This document shows, piece after piece, positions 9,434-19,724 of a stretch of DNA of 64,000 nt (position 1 is the first letter of the stretch; the number at the start of each line of letters is the position of its first letter). Below the pieces are notes generated by a model that saw only the letters and a program-made list of their open reading frames with translations, was not told the DNA's origin and searched no databases. The stretch lies in contig JAJVDF010000003.1 of the NCBI GenBank assembly GCA_022410635.1, positions 1,263,814-1,327,813 on the forward strand, written 5' to 3'. This DNA is from Tretioscincus oriximinensis. Lineage: Eukaryota; Chordata; Lepidosauria; Squamata; Gymnophthalmidae. Made by a program: the position numbers and the translations under genes.

Positions 9434-10236
9434 CAGTTCTGTGTTTTAATTTGCTGTCAGAAGTTGGCATTTTTGTGGACCATATTTAATTACCTTATCT
9501 GAGAGTCATCAAAGTGGCCCTATTAGTTTCATATTCCTCTACTTAGCTCAGGTATTTCAAAGCTTCTATTTTTCTATGATAAACCATTTGCCTACATAAT
9601 GAATTTACTTAAAAAGAACACACACGAGAGAAAAAAAACTTGATTAATATTCTTTCTTATGTTTCATATGCTGAATAGTTTTCCAGATTTTATTAAAAAG
9701 TCATTTTTATTGCCCTTTTGTCCTTGAATACGTTTTTATAATTATGTCTTCATGTCATTCTTACCAAATGATAAAAGAAGCAGGATAGAAGACAACAAAT
9801 AGAAAATCCCCACAAATGTACATTTATTTTAACCATTTCTAGAAGATATAAACTATCTGAAAGTTAGTTCTGTTAAGCTAAATGCATAGAGAGTATCCTA
9901 TGATAGAATAAGCAATCCATCCTTAACTGGGTCAAGTTGCTTCTGGTCAAGAGACAGAAAAATGGAATGTCACCAAAAGTTAAAAACAGCCCTCAAACCA
10001 GTTTTATGCAATCAAAATATTGCTTCTCAAATAGCTAAAGTTTCAAAGGTCTTAGAGGGATAAAAATGAATATGACCATGACAAAAAGAAAGTTTTAAAA
10101 ACAAAGCAAGGAAGTCTACAAGCTGCAGTTTTAAATGACATTTAGTGTTACTAAATGACAACATGCTTGTCATTTAGAATGAGTACCCATCACTAGTTCA
10201 TGAGGCAAGAAAAATACTTAAAATGCTTAGGGAATT
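9434..10236. other. Non-coding AT-rich stretch
   Basis: No repeat family or frame of note recognised. Confidence 0.55.
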
Positions 10237-10610
10237 TTTTTATTTACTTTTATTTACTTGCATTTATATTCCACAACATACCCAGAGGTCTTTCAGGGTG
10301 AGTGACAATAAAAATAAATAAAACAGATTAAAATAGAACAATTAAACATAGTGTCTTCAAAGAGAGGGGGATTTTTGGCTCAGCTGAAGGTGAGAATGGA
10401 TGGGTACATCTACACCAGGCATCTGAATGTGTCCAGCATAGGCGTCTGATTCACTCAGAGGGGAGACCATTCCACAATCAGGGGCTATCACAGAGGAGGC
10501 CCTCCCACTTGTCCACACACTCTTGACAAAAGATGGAAGTGGTACAGTCAGAAGAGCCTCCTCAGAAGTGCTTAGGTGCAGATAGGGTTTTAAACATAGA
10601 AGTTAGTAGA
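10237..10610 (-). mobile_element. L2-type LINE 3' end
   Basis: The minus strand carries the tail (complement of TTTATATTCCACAACATACCC and the following GGTCT...CAGGG). Upstream of it is the degraded ORF2 C-terminal region, seen on the plus strand as GGGAGACCATTCCACAATC and AGAGGAGGCCCTCCCA. It parallels the better-preserved copies at 16.2 and 54.1 kb. Confidence 0.7.
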
Positions 10611-11406
10611 GGATTTTAAACATAGCAGTTAGTAGAAAAGTGTAAGGAGACAGTAACTGTATTTCCATTTACCCAGGTGGGCTTCTGAACATTTTCATTT
10701 TTTCTGTTGGTAACAGGAGCAATAGCAGAAAATGTGCCATTCCATTTACAGACATAATCTCTCTTGAGACACTTGTTATTTATCACCCCACTACCTCAAA
10801 ACATTACTAGAAACTACAATTCCATGCTCCAAAATGGAAGAAATATATTCCTAGTGGCAATAATTATGTCTCCTTCAATGCACCCATGCAGAATTTGTCT
10901 CTCCTGGATTAAAAGGTCATATTAGGTGTAGGGGTGGTAAAAATCTACATTCATATTTGGTGCTTGCATGTTAAAACAACATTCCCAAAGTTCTCAGTTG
11001 ACATAAAGAAAGTGGTGATTCTGGACTGATATAGAACAGTGCCTGCACAATTATCCTAAGATTGGCATAAAATATAATCTCTTTTAGTTGTGTTCTAAAT
11101 TATTGTGTTTTATAATGTTGAAATTGAATGACTGATGTTCAACTGAAAACATTGATCCATAAACCTAAATGCTTATAAGCAGGTTCCTTCATGCAATATG
11201 AAGTAATAGTGGTAGGTGACATGAATAGATTTTTCCCCTACCAGTTGAAAGATTCTATATGTGAAAATATTGTCAGACATGTTGATCTAAAAAACTAATT
11301 AACAACAATAAATTAATCAAGCCATGAGTATGCATTAATTCTATCCTAAAAGACACAATTGAATTCAATTAATTTTATGACCTCTAGTTTATTAATGTAA
11401 TTAGTG
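10611..11406. other. Non-coding stretch, TAAT-rich at its end
   Basis: Unassigned; a dense series of TTAAT/ATTAA words from about 11,290 to 11,406 may be compositional or regulatory. Confidence 0.4.
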
Positions 11407-11625
11407 GATTAACATGAAGGGGGATAGTTAACCCTTCTATTCCCAGTTCTCACTTCCTGTGTTGTTTCTTCCTTGTTCCCGTTGTTCATGGTGGGCCAGG
11501 TTTCATGGCAATTGCTGCTGGACTGGCCCTGGCTTTAGAATGTTGATGAGACCATTCCAGGCCCTGGGATTTGTCCAGATATTGCCCAATTGAAGAGGCC
11601 TCAGGGATTATTGTGTCTTGCGGGA
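11407..11625 (+). mobile_element. Unclassified repeat family U1, copy 2
   Basis: Opposite orientation to copy 1. Shows TTCATGGCAATTGCTGCTGG, GGCTTTAGAATGTTGATGA and CCAATTGAAGAGGCCTCAGG, with a pyrimidine-rich TCCTTGTTCCCGTTG block. Confidence 0.7.
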
Positions 11626-12179
11626 AGATTCCTTTATAGGAATTATCTTAAGGTTATGGATTTAATTTCAGAGTAAATAAAGTTCAAAAACTTAGGTGAG
11701 AAAGAGAGAATGATCAGTCAAAAACCAATATAATTAACAAATAGGACACATATAGCAGTGCTAGAGGCAACTGTCTATTAGCGGAAGATTGTATAAAAAT
11801 AGTAATGAATTTAACAAGACAAAAAATAAATTAGGAAATAAAAGAGCTGGAGGCAATCCATAAATTAATAGGCTGTGAAAATGCCTGCAGACAAGAAATA
11901 AAATAAATTAATAGCATTAAAATCAGCTGCATAGAAAAATCTTCCTGTATATGAAATATTACTCCCAAAGAAATAGGAACAGTTTGATTTTTTTAAAAAG
12001 ATATATATGCGTTTTATTGGACTCATGGATGAACATGGCATTTATTCCACAGATCCCTCAAAAAATAAACAAATATTATCAATAGCTATACAAAACAAAA
12101 AGATAAAAATGCAAACTCCAAAATGAAGAGAGCAATTATCAGATAGCCAAAACACAAAACTGAACATGCACATAAAACA
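11626..12179. other. AT-rich non-coding stretch
   Basis: Long A-rich sequence between U1 and an L1-like fragment; the part from about 12,040 may be decayed LINE but I cannot show it. Confidence 0.4.
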
Positions 12180-12372
12180 AGAAGAATTTTTGCAAGCCAC
12201 ACAAAAGCTAAAGACCACTGGAAAAGTCCTGGGACCTGATGAACTCTCATTGACAATAAAATCTAAAAGAAGCAGTTATGGCAGAATGGGATACAAATAA
12301 TAGTGCAGAGTTTGTACAAGTGCATACTTTTGCCATGCTGTGGGAGGAATCCAAGGGCATTGAATATCCCAG
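12180..12372 (+). pseudogene. L1-like LINE ORF2 fragment
   Basis: The plus strand translates as EEFLQATQKLKTTGKVLGPDE, corresponding to the L1 reverse-transcriptase segment that ends in SPGPDG, upstream of RT motif A. A later in-frame piece AMLWEESKGIEYPRI follows after stops. It is cut at 12,372, where the CR1 tail begins, so the CR1 inserted into it. Confidence 0.5.
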
Positions 12373-12850
12373 AATTTTAGAATCATAGATTTCAAAGTGA
12401 GTTCCAGGGTTATCGAGTTGCTCAATGCATGATTCATTAATCCATCCCAGAAAGATGGCTATCCAGCCTTTCTTTGAAAGCTTCCATTGAAGGAGCTCAT
12501 CATTTCCTGTGGCAATCTATTCCACTAGTTGATCACCCTCACTATTGGATTTCTCCTTTCAATATCTAATCTAAATGTACTTCCTTGCAGTTTTATCACA
12601 TTGATTATAGTCCTTCTGTGAGCCAACGGGAATAAATCTGATCCCTCTGTCCTGCAACAGCCCTTCAGATATTTGTAGACAGTTATGCCTGTTTTCAGTC
12701 TTCTCATTTGCAGATGATACATTTCCAGGACTTTAATTGTCCCAGACCATTCACTATTTTTAAGTCTCCTATGCTCCTCTTGTTCCAATTAATCAATAGC
12801 GTTTCTAAATTGAGGTGTCCAGAACTGAACACAGAGCTCTAGGTATTTCC
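12373..12850 (-). mobile_element. CR1 LINE ORF2 C-terminus and 3' end
   Basis: The minus-strand translation has the CR1 end signature MRRLKTGITVYKYLKGCCR, then GSDLFPL and KLQGSTFRLDIERRN. Its 3' terminus is the ATAGAATCATAG-type tail at 12,373-12,386. Upstream minus-strand sequence corresponds to the CR1 segment ahead of the conserved SYEERL region. Frameshifts and stops are present. Confidence 0.85.
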
Positions 12851-13275
12851 TGAGCAAGATAGAAAAGAAAGACAAAGAACCCTCGACCTTAAGAACTACA
12901 ATGTTAATGGTAGTTGAAGTACCTTAGTTCAACGGAAAATTATGTTAACAAAACTGCAGCAGACATTTTCCCAATAGTTCTTAACACTGTCATCTTCAAC
13001 AACAATTTTACTTAACTGTGATTCTTATTTTCCCTCTGTCCTTAATTTTTAGACTACAGATTATAAAATTAAATAAACCACTGTGTTAAATATACCAGCT
13101 CTATTAGATTATTGCATTGGGCTGTCCTTGCATCACCTGCATAACTGATCCAGATTCTGTGTTCCAAGCTTTGGGGCTGTATCAGAAACAGGTCTGGTGC
13201 ATGGCAATGGAGAAAAGTCCAATGTGACTGAATAGAAGCATATGAAAACTTTGGTGGAATGTTCCAAGTGATACC

Positions 13276-13328
13276 ACAACAACAACAACAAAAATAAATA
13301 AAAATAAAAATAATAAAAATAAAAAAAC
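13276..13328. repeat. (AAC)n and (AAAT)n simple repeat
   Basis: Five AAC units then AAATA-type units; probably an old poly-A-like LINE or SINE tail. The FYF-rich minus frames over it are compositional. Confidence 0.85.
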
Positions 13329-13477
13329 AGATAATGATGGCCCCCACAATTTATTATCGTTACAATTCTTGGGGAGGATATCTTCAATTTAGGCTCTTCA
13401 GTGTGATTCAATTATGAACGAGGGTTGATGTCAATACAGGTAGCTTTTTCTAAACTGAGCGCAAATCTTTTTTTGCT

Positions 13478-13643
13478 TTATCTACAAGAGACCACCTGTG
13501 ATGTAGTCAGGACTGAAAGAGTTCTAAAGAACTGTGACTAACCCAAGGTCAACCAAGTGGTTTCATAGAGGAGTGTGGAACTGAACCAGGAGACTACCAG
13601 GTAAGAATCCAATCCTCTAACCACTACACTCAACTGGCTGTCT
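13478..13643 (-). mobile_element. CORE-SINE
   Basis: On the minus strand: CAGTTGAGTGTAGTGGTTAG, a degraded B box (GGTTCAGTTCC), the CORE segment and CTCTTTCAGTCCTGACTACA. The tail is lost. Confidence 0.8.
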
Positions 13644-13954
13644 TCTCCAAATCTACCATGTTCAGTGGAAGTGGAAAGGGCTGGAATGGATAACACAGTT
13701 TCACTCCACTACCAACCCATACCTGCTTAGTTGGTTGTTCTGGGATAGATCAGCCTCAGAACACCACATATACATGTGGAAAAATTCTGAATAAAATAGG
13801 TATTCTCTTAATGCCTTGAGATGTTAAGTTGGAGAAATGCAAGTCAATTTTTTGAACAAGATTGATTTGTTAAGGAGATGCTCTCAAACTGCCAAGAAGC
13901 ATAAGAGCACAAAAATCAAGCAAAACAAAACTGTCAGCAAATATTTTATTATGT
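13644..13954. other. Non-coding stretch
   Basis: No repeat recognised; A-rich at 13,890-13,935. Confidence 0.5.
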
Positions 13955-14225
13955 TTACTAGCGGAATAAGCCTGTTGCTGGAGTTTAATGCAATGTGGGG
14001 GTCTAGATTGCTTTTCCTCTCCACCCTTCAGGTTCCTACTTCACACTTACTATGCTGTTATTTCCCTGTTCCTGCTGCTGTTCTGAGGCAGGTTCCATGG
14101 CAACCACTGCTAGGCTGGCCCCTGCTTTAGAATGTTGATAACATCAGTTTAGGGTCTGGGATTCACCCAAATATTTCCAATTGCAGAGCCTTCATGGATT
14201 ATTGTGGTGCTGGGAAATACATGCA
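13955..14225 (+). mobile_element. Unclassified repeat family U1, copy 3
   Basis: Begins TACTAGCGGAATAAGCCTG, then GAGTTTAATGCAATG, TTCCATGGCAACCACTGC, TTTAGAATGTTGATAAC and CAGAGCCTTCATGG. It is the most complete of the four copies. Confidence 0.75.
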
Positions 14226-14254
14226 GTGGTGCTGGGAAATATATATAGTGAGAC

Positions 14255-14442
14255 TAGGCTGACCAGATGATCCCTTTGGGGGGGGGGTTGAAAACCCGGT
14301 TTTGGGGAGCCTCCCAGTTTTTTCTGAGGAAATTCTTTTCAAAAAAAGTTTTCTTTTTTTTTTCCTTAAAAAAAAACTGGGAGGCACCCCAAAAACGGGT
14401 TTTCAACCTCCCCCCAAAAATGGGGGTCATCTCGTCAGCCTA
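14255..14442. mobile_element. hAT-type fold-back element, TAGGCTGACCAGA family
   Basis: A 188-bp near-perfect hairpin. Ends are TAGGCTGACCAGATGATCCC and its near complement. Arms continue through GGTTGAAAACCCGG and GGAGCCTCCCAG to A/T-rich loop sequence. A perfect 8-bp duplication AGTGAGAC lies at 14,247-14,254 and 14,443-14,450, the hAT length. Same family as 37,474 and 63,466. Confidence 0.9.
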
Positions 14443-14689
14443 AGTGAGACGATTACAATTTAATTTGCTAGACTGCAAAAAAAAATGTATGTGTGTGTGA
14501 TACGGCATATTAAAACATGGTCTGTAGAATCAGTACGTTAAAAAATAACTTCATTGTCAATTCTTGTGCACATGTACTGAGATTTCACAGAACAAACCAG
14601 CAGGGGGAAAATGGATGAAATCTGCAAGCAATCTAAAAATGCTCAAGCAATATCGACAAGCAGAGTCTTTCTGAAGTTCTGGTTCATTT

Positions 14690-14930
14690 TCATTACTGTC
14701 AAGTGTCAACATTTGGGAATTGGCCCTTAAATCAATTGATTGTTTGATAGCATGGTGGCAGTAGCGTCATGCGGTCTTTATGTCAATAACTGCTGACTGC
14801 TTCAAAGATAGTTTTTCCCTAGCTATTGCACTTATTGTTGAACAGTTTTCTAAAAGCATCATCATTCCCTTGTTCTGCCCTCTCTGACTCCTTTTCTATT
14901 TAAAGCGGAAATTGAATTCCTGATGCCCTT
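14690..14930. promoter_or_regulatory. Possible conserved non-coding block
   Basis: Repeat-free DNA with homeodomain-like TCAATTGATTG, GACTGCTTCAAAG and other dense, mixed motifs, lying just 3' of the candidate exon on the minus strand. Composition only; no alignment was possible. Confidence 0.2.
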
Positions 14931-15096
14931 CAGTTTTAATGCAACAAAATTCCTTGCTTAATCTCACTTCAAAGTCCCCTTGTAAAATTGTACATGGTGA
15001 TGTAAGTTGTTTCAAGATTCCGCTCTTCCAACAACATCAAATGTGAACGCTTCAGTTGAAATTATACACACTTCAGAAGCAACAGTAGATTTTTAC

Positions 15097-15294
15097 TTAT
15101 TATCTCCACAACAGCCAAGATTTGTACGTCTTCCTTTCCAAAGTCTTTCTTTGTCATGTTCAGATACTCTGTGACGTTATGCTCCAGGATATGTGTACAG
15201 AACTGAACATAAACAGGAGCTGTTTCTTTCACTTGATTGACAGGGAACACTATGTTTATGCAATAGGGGACTGCCAATTTACAATGATTATCTC
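15097..15294 (-). CDS. Candidate internal exon, adhesion-GPCR-like ectodomain
   Basis: The minus strand has a pyrimidine-rich acceptor, CCGTTCCTCCCCATC then TATTTCAG, directly before position 15,294. An open frame follows: GDNHCKLAVPYCINIVFP, later CTHILEHNVTEYLNMTKKDF and GKEDVQILAVVEII. A donor-like A|GTAAAA at 15,097/15,096 would give a 198-bp exon of symmetric phase 1-1; the frame stays open to 15,065. The opening C-x6-C pair, two N-glycosylation sequons (NVT, NMT) and the final sequence, like the 'LT-x-D-V-x-x-V' helix of adhesion-GPCR GAIN stalks, suggest that family (ADGRL4/ELTD1-like is one option). Codon use looks coding and no repeat explains it. Against it: no other exon of such a gene was found. 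It could be an isolated exon in large introns or a relic. Confidence 0.35.
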
Positions 15295-15917
15295 CTGAAA
15301 TAGCTGAGATGGGGAGGAACGGTAATAGAACCTCTTGACACTAATTGAAACTAAGAGCATTCCCTCTGACATTTCAGAGATAAAAAGAGTCGTGGATATG
15401 TACTTGAAGTAGCTATATGGTTACCTGAAGACTTAAGTGTTTGAAGTGCTTTTTATAATATTAAAGATGCTCAGATATTTTTCTATCTTCTATACATAGG
15501 TTTACCTTTTAACATCCCAAGTGGCATTGTTATACCATTAATGAATGAGTGACTAAGATTTACTTGGCAAGGAGAAAAATGCAACGGGCCCAGCAGGTGA
15601 GATTTGAATTCACTGTATGTTTGTAGGTTAAACATTTCAGTGATGCTATGAGTGATGAATTGACTATAGTCTGAGATGAGACAGCTTCATTAAAGTGGCA
15701 ATTGTAGGCACTCTTGGGATACATGATCTGTTGTAGAAATGCAGGAAAATGGGGAAGGGTCCTCCCCTTTGGAGTGCTTTGGTAGCACTAACTTCTATTT
15801 AATATCCGGCATCAGGGCATTTGGCTGTAAGTGTAATCATAAATAATAGAGATGTCGATTCTGAACTTTTAAGTTTGAACCAGTTCGATTCTGTTCAGTT
15901 GAATGAACTGGTTCAAT
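15295..15917. other. Non-coding stretch, possible intron
   Basis: Repeat-poor DNA 5' of the candidate exon on the minus strand; nothing else recognised. A short imperfect repeat of GAACTGGTTCAAT lies near 15,900. Confidence 0.45.
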
Positions 15918-16470
15918 TTGTTTGTTTGTTTACATTTCTATACCACCCTATTCCCAAAAGTCTCAACAATAAAAAACAACTTATTAAAACCAAAGTAACA
16001 TATTAAAACAATTTCAGAGAAATAGCCGTGTTTGTCCAGCAGAAAGTCCAGCAAAGGAGCTAGCAGCACTTTGAGACTAACTTGAGAAAAGTGGTTGTCA
16101 TAAGCTTTCGTAGACAGGTAGAGCATCTGAAGAAGTAGACCTGTCTACGAAAGCTTATGACAACCACTTTTCTCAAGTTAGTCTAAAAATGCTGCTAGCT
16201 CCTTTGCTGGATATTAAAACAACAGCATCTAAAAGTAGGGAAGGGAGAACTTTTTTCAGACAAAGACCAGGTTAAAAAGGTGTGTCTTCAAGCATACAAA
16301 GATGGTGGCACATCAAGGGGGAGATGGTTCCATAGACTGGGGGCTTCCATGAAGAACACCCTGTTCTGGGTTCCCACCCTCTTTACCATTAAGAAAGGTG
16401 GTGCAATCAAGAGGGCCTCTTTTGCACATCTTAAGATACAGATAAAATGGAGAAGGCATTCCTCATAGGA
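15918..16470 (-). mobile_element. L2-type LINE 3' end, interrupted by a fold-back element
   Basis: The tail (complement of TTTGTTTACATTTCTATACC) is at 15,918-15,970 and the ORF2 C-terminus at about 16,223-16,470. It translates on the minus strand as LRCAKEALLIAPP, then VGTQNRVFFMEAPSLWNHLP, matching the 54.1-kb copy. The fold-back element at 16,012-16,210 splits it. At 16,450-16,500 the minus strand changes to CR1-like RMVSGLETTSYEE, so an older CR1 piece abuts the truncated 5' end. Confidence 0.8.
16012..16210 (-). mobile_element. Fold-back element FB1, copy 1
   Basis: A 199-bp element. One end is TTTCAGAGAAATAGCC and the other the complement of CCAGCAAAGGAGC. Internally a long palindrome runs from AAAGGAGCTAGCAGC through CATAAGCTTTCGTAGACAGG to the mirrored arm. 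A perfect 12-bp direct repeat ATATTAAAACAA flanks it at 16,000-16,011 and 16,211-16,222. Related copies are at 41,424 and 44,962 in the opposite orientation. Confidence 0.85.
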
Positions 16471-16505
16471 TGTGGTTTCCAGACCACTCACCATCCTTGT
16501 AACTC

Positions 16506-17047
16506 CCCATATCTATTTCAAGTATTCTCCTGGTTTTCATGTGGTAACTCTAATTCCAAGATATTATCCAGAATAAGTCCTAGTGCAAAAGAATCAAATA
16601 TTCTTTTTGCACTTCCTGCCTGTATGGGAGACTAGCTCATTTTTACCAGTAATTGGACTTAGAGTAAATAAAGTAAATCATTTAATGGTCTTTATACCAA
16701 TGGGCCTATCCTTTTGTTCCAAAAATGAACAAGTGCTTTAAGAATGACAGTGAGCTTCTCATTGCCCAGACAGTTTGCTGGAGTTATTTTAAATGCATAG
16801 CACTGATTAGAAAAGCATATTTTGTGGTCTCGATATAGTTTTATCTCATCATTTTCACTAACCTTTTTTCTCCTTATAGAACATTTCATCAAGATTAATT
16901 TGCTGATAGCTGTTTCTTTGCTGAAGGAAGGGAAGGAGGATAAATTCAGCCGCACTATCAAAAATCAATGCCTTATACTCTGAGGGACTTTTTGATGTGT
17001 ATCATATACTTCATCCAATAAGTAATCTGTACAGCTATTTCCTGGCA
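16506..17047. other. Non-coding stretch
   Basis: An 89-codon minus-strand frame at 16,692-16,961 has no domain or splice context that I recognise. Confidence 0.5.
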
Positions 17048-17280
17048 TCACAACTGATCCTGAAGGCTTTGCAACTGGCAATATTTAGATGAATCCCAGG
17101 ACCTAGAATGATGTTATCAATGCTCTAAAGCCTGAGCCAGGCCGGCAGCAGTTGCTTTGGAGCCCAGAACAGCTGCAGGTAGGAAGGGAGAAGAAGGAAC
17201 ACAGGAAGAGAGAAGAAAGAACCACCAGCACCCACCCTGTTACGTTGAATTCAAGTAAGAGGATTATTCCACTAATCTAA
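17048..17280 (-). mobile_element. Unclassified repeat family U1, copy 4
   Basis: Same orientation as copy 1: CCTGAAGGCTTTGCAACTGG, GATGAATCCCAGGACCTAG, GTTATCAATGCTCTAAAGCC and a purine block GGAAGGGAGAAGAAGG. Confidence 0.75.
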
Positions 17281-17354
17281 GATTATTAATTGAGAAACGT
17301 AAAGGAAGTCAGGAATCATAGCGGAAGTAAACAGTTCGTAACATCCCAAACCAC

Positions 17355-17760
17355 AGTCTGGATAGGCCTTGGCAGGGACTTCTCTGGGGCTTTAAGGCAC
17401 TTTCTGAGTCCTGGAAAGTGGCTTAAAACCCCATGGAAGGCTCTGCTGAAGTGACTGATCGCCTCCCTGGGGCCTTTCCTTGGGTTTTAAGCCACTTTCT
17501 AAGCCCTGAAAGATGGCTACTGGTCACCATGGCTGGGGCTTTTCTGGGGCTTTAAGCTCCTTTTCAAGCACCTTCTGGGGGATGGAAAGTAGTTTAAAAC
17601 CTAAGGAAAGGCCCAAGGAGGTGACTGGTCATCTCAGCAGGGCCTTCTCATGGGGTTTTAAGCTTCTTTCCAACCCACGGAAGGTGGTTTAAATCCCTGT
17701 GGAAAGCCCCACCAAGGTGACCTGCAGCAGACCCTCAAGGAGGTGACTACTCACCTCCCA
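17355..17760. repeat. Degenerate 105-120-bp satellite-like array
   Basis: Repeated anchors GTGACTGATC (17,451), CTACTGGTCACC (17,517), GTGACTGGTC (17,621) and GTGACTACTC (17,743). Between them recur GGGGCTTTAAG, CCACTTTC and the inverted GAAAGTGGCTTAAAACC. About three to four units, one shortened, each with an internal inverted repeat. Confidence 0.7.
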
Positions 17761-17764
17761 GGGG

Positions 17765-17960
17765 ACTTCTTGTCCTCATTTCTCCCCCCTCCTCCCCTTG
17801 CCCCACTCCCTCCCACTCGCCATACTGTTCCACCTATCCCCCCACTAATCCCCCCTACTACAATTCCCCTCCCCCCCTGCTCCCCCTCCTCGCTGCTCCT
17901 TCTCCCATCCCCCACTCTTGCCTTCCCCCTCCTCATGTCCCCCTCCTTTCCCCATGCTCA
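17765..17960. repeat. Pyrimidine-rich tract
   Basis: C/T-rich on the plus strand with few purines, ending near CACCTGATCACC. The proline/leucine-rich frame at 17,743-17,973 is compositional. Confidence 0.9.
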
Positions 17961-18079
17961 CCTGATCACCTAGCGAGGACTAGCAAGGAGCTCTGCTGTC
18001 TCTGTGCCCCTTGCACGGGGTCCATTTGCAGGGTACAGTGGCCCTAATGGCCACTCTACCCAGTAAACAGACTCAATGC

Positions 18080-18540
18080 TCCCCAGAGGAAGGGGAAAAG
18101 GAGGGAGGGGAGGAGGGAAAGAGCAAAAAGAAGAGGACCAACAAGAGGAGAATAGCAAGGGAAGAAGGAGGAAGGAGGAATGAAGGAGGTAGGAAGAGAG
18201 GAAGAGGATGATGAAGAGGAATAAGAAGAGCGAGAAGAAGGACAGAAGGTAAGATGGATGGGGAGGAAGGGGGACTGGGTACAAGTATGGAGGGAGAAGG
18301 AGGGAGAAAATGAGGGGAGGAGTAAAAGAGGGGGAGGAAGAAAGGGAGAGAGGGGGAGGGAGGGAACAGAGAGGAGACAGGGTGGGAGGGTGGAGGGGAG
18401 GAGAGGAGAGGAAAAACAGATGGATGGTAGGGAGCAGAGGGGGATAGGGTGGGAGAGTGCAAGTGTGGGAGGAGAAGGGGGAGGGGACGACGAGAGTGCA
18501 AGGGGAAAGGAGAAGGTAAGAGGGAGGGAATAGGTGGCAG
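18080..18540. repeat. Purine-rich tract
   Basis: About 460 bp of irregular GGA/GAA/GGGA on the plus strand. Minus-strand frames of 170 and 183 codons over it are made almost only of S, P, L and F and end where the composition changes. Confidence 0.92.
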
Positions 18541-18584
18541 ACAAAAAAAATGGCCTGCGGTCCCCCAAAACCTATGGGGCAAAT

Positions 18585-19724
18585 TTTTGGCCTTCTCCAC
18601 TATAGAAGAACATCTATATAACATCTATGATAGAATCACCAAATGGGTTCATCAGGGAAATGCAGTAGACGTGGTATATCTTGTCTTCAGTAAAACATTT
18701 GACAAAGTATCTCATTCCATCCTTATTGAAAAAATGGTCAAGTATGGGATTGACAAAACAACAGTTAGATGGATTCAAAACTGGCTTAGTGATCGTACTC
18801 AAAGAGTGGTAATAAATAGTTGTACATCCAATTGGAAGAATGTTTCAAGTGGGGGAATTACGTGGGTATGTCCTAGGCCAAGTGCTATTTAACATATTTA
18901 TAAATGACCTAGATGAGGGAATTGGAGGAAAACGTTTCAAGTTTGCTGATGGCACAAAGTTAGACAGCGTTGCTAATACTAAACAAGATAGAGATAGGAT
19001 TCAAAAAGACCTAGACAAGCTTGAACAATGGGCTGAAACTAACATTTTGGTATTTAACAGAGAGAAATGCAAGATCTTACATCTGGGCAAAAAATATGAA
19101 AAAAGCACATATACAGTAGGAGGAATATATCTGAGCAGCAGCACAGGTGAGATGGACCTGGGTAGATCACAGACTGAACATGAGTCAACAGTATGAAGCA
19201 GCTGCAAAAAAGGTAAACACAGTCCTGGGATGTATTAAGAGGTCCATAGAATCTTGATCACGTGGAGTAATTATTCCTCTCTATAGTACTTTGGTATACG
19301 GTATACCACATTTGGAATGCGGTTTTCAGTTCTGGGGGCCCCAATTTAAAAAGGACATTGATAAACTAAAGCAAGTTCAAAAGTGAGTTACAAGAATGGT
19401 GAGTGGTCTGGAAACCATGTCCTATGAGGAGCGGTTAAAGGATCTAGGGATGTTTAGTCTGCAAAACAGAAGACTGAGAGGAGACTTGATGGCTATCTAC
19501 AAATATCTGAAGGGCTGTCACAGAGCAGAGGGATCAGCATTGTTCTCATTGGTACATGGAAGGATTAGAAACAATGGGATGAAACTGCAAGGGAGTAGAT
19601 TTAGATTAGTGGAAGTCTTCAATGGAGGCTGGACAACCATCCGTCTGGGATGGTTTAGTGGATCCTGCATTGAGCAGGGGGTTGGACCTGATGGCCCTGG
19701 AGGTCCCTTCGAACTCTAAGATTC
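18585..19724 (+). pseudogene. CR1 LINE reverse-transcriptase fragment and 3' end
   Basis: The longest LINE piece in the window. In order: RT motif A region (AVDVVYLVFSKTFDKVSHSI), the IQNWLSDRTQRVVIN segment, then after a frameshift LFNIFINDLDEGI and KFADGTKLD. The last corresponds to the catalytic FADD motif with the second aspartate changed to glycine. Next come WAETNILVFNREKCKILHLG, stops and frameshifts, and the RMVSGLETMSYEERLKDLG region. The 3' end GGAAGTCTTCAATGG...CCTGCATTGAGCAGG follows FRL directly, showing an internal deletion. 5'-truncated and inactive. Confidence 0.93.

Noticed and set aside
13069..13411. Two 92-codon minus frames rich in F, Y and I
   Set aside because: Arise from the AAC/AAAT simple repeat.
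17743..18624. Proline/serine/leucine-rich frames up to 183 codons
   Set aside because: Products of the pyrimidine and purine tracts; frames on both strands open and close with composition.
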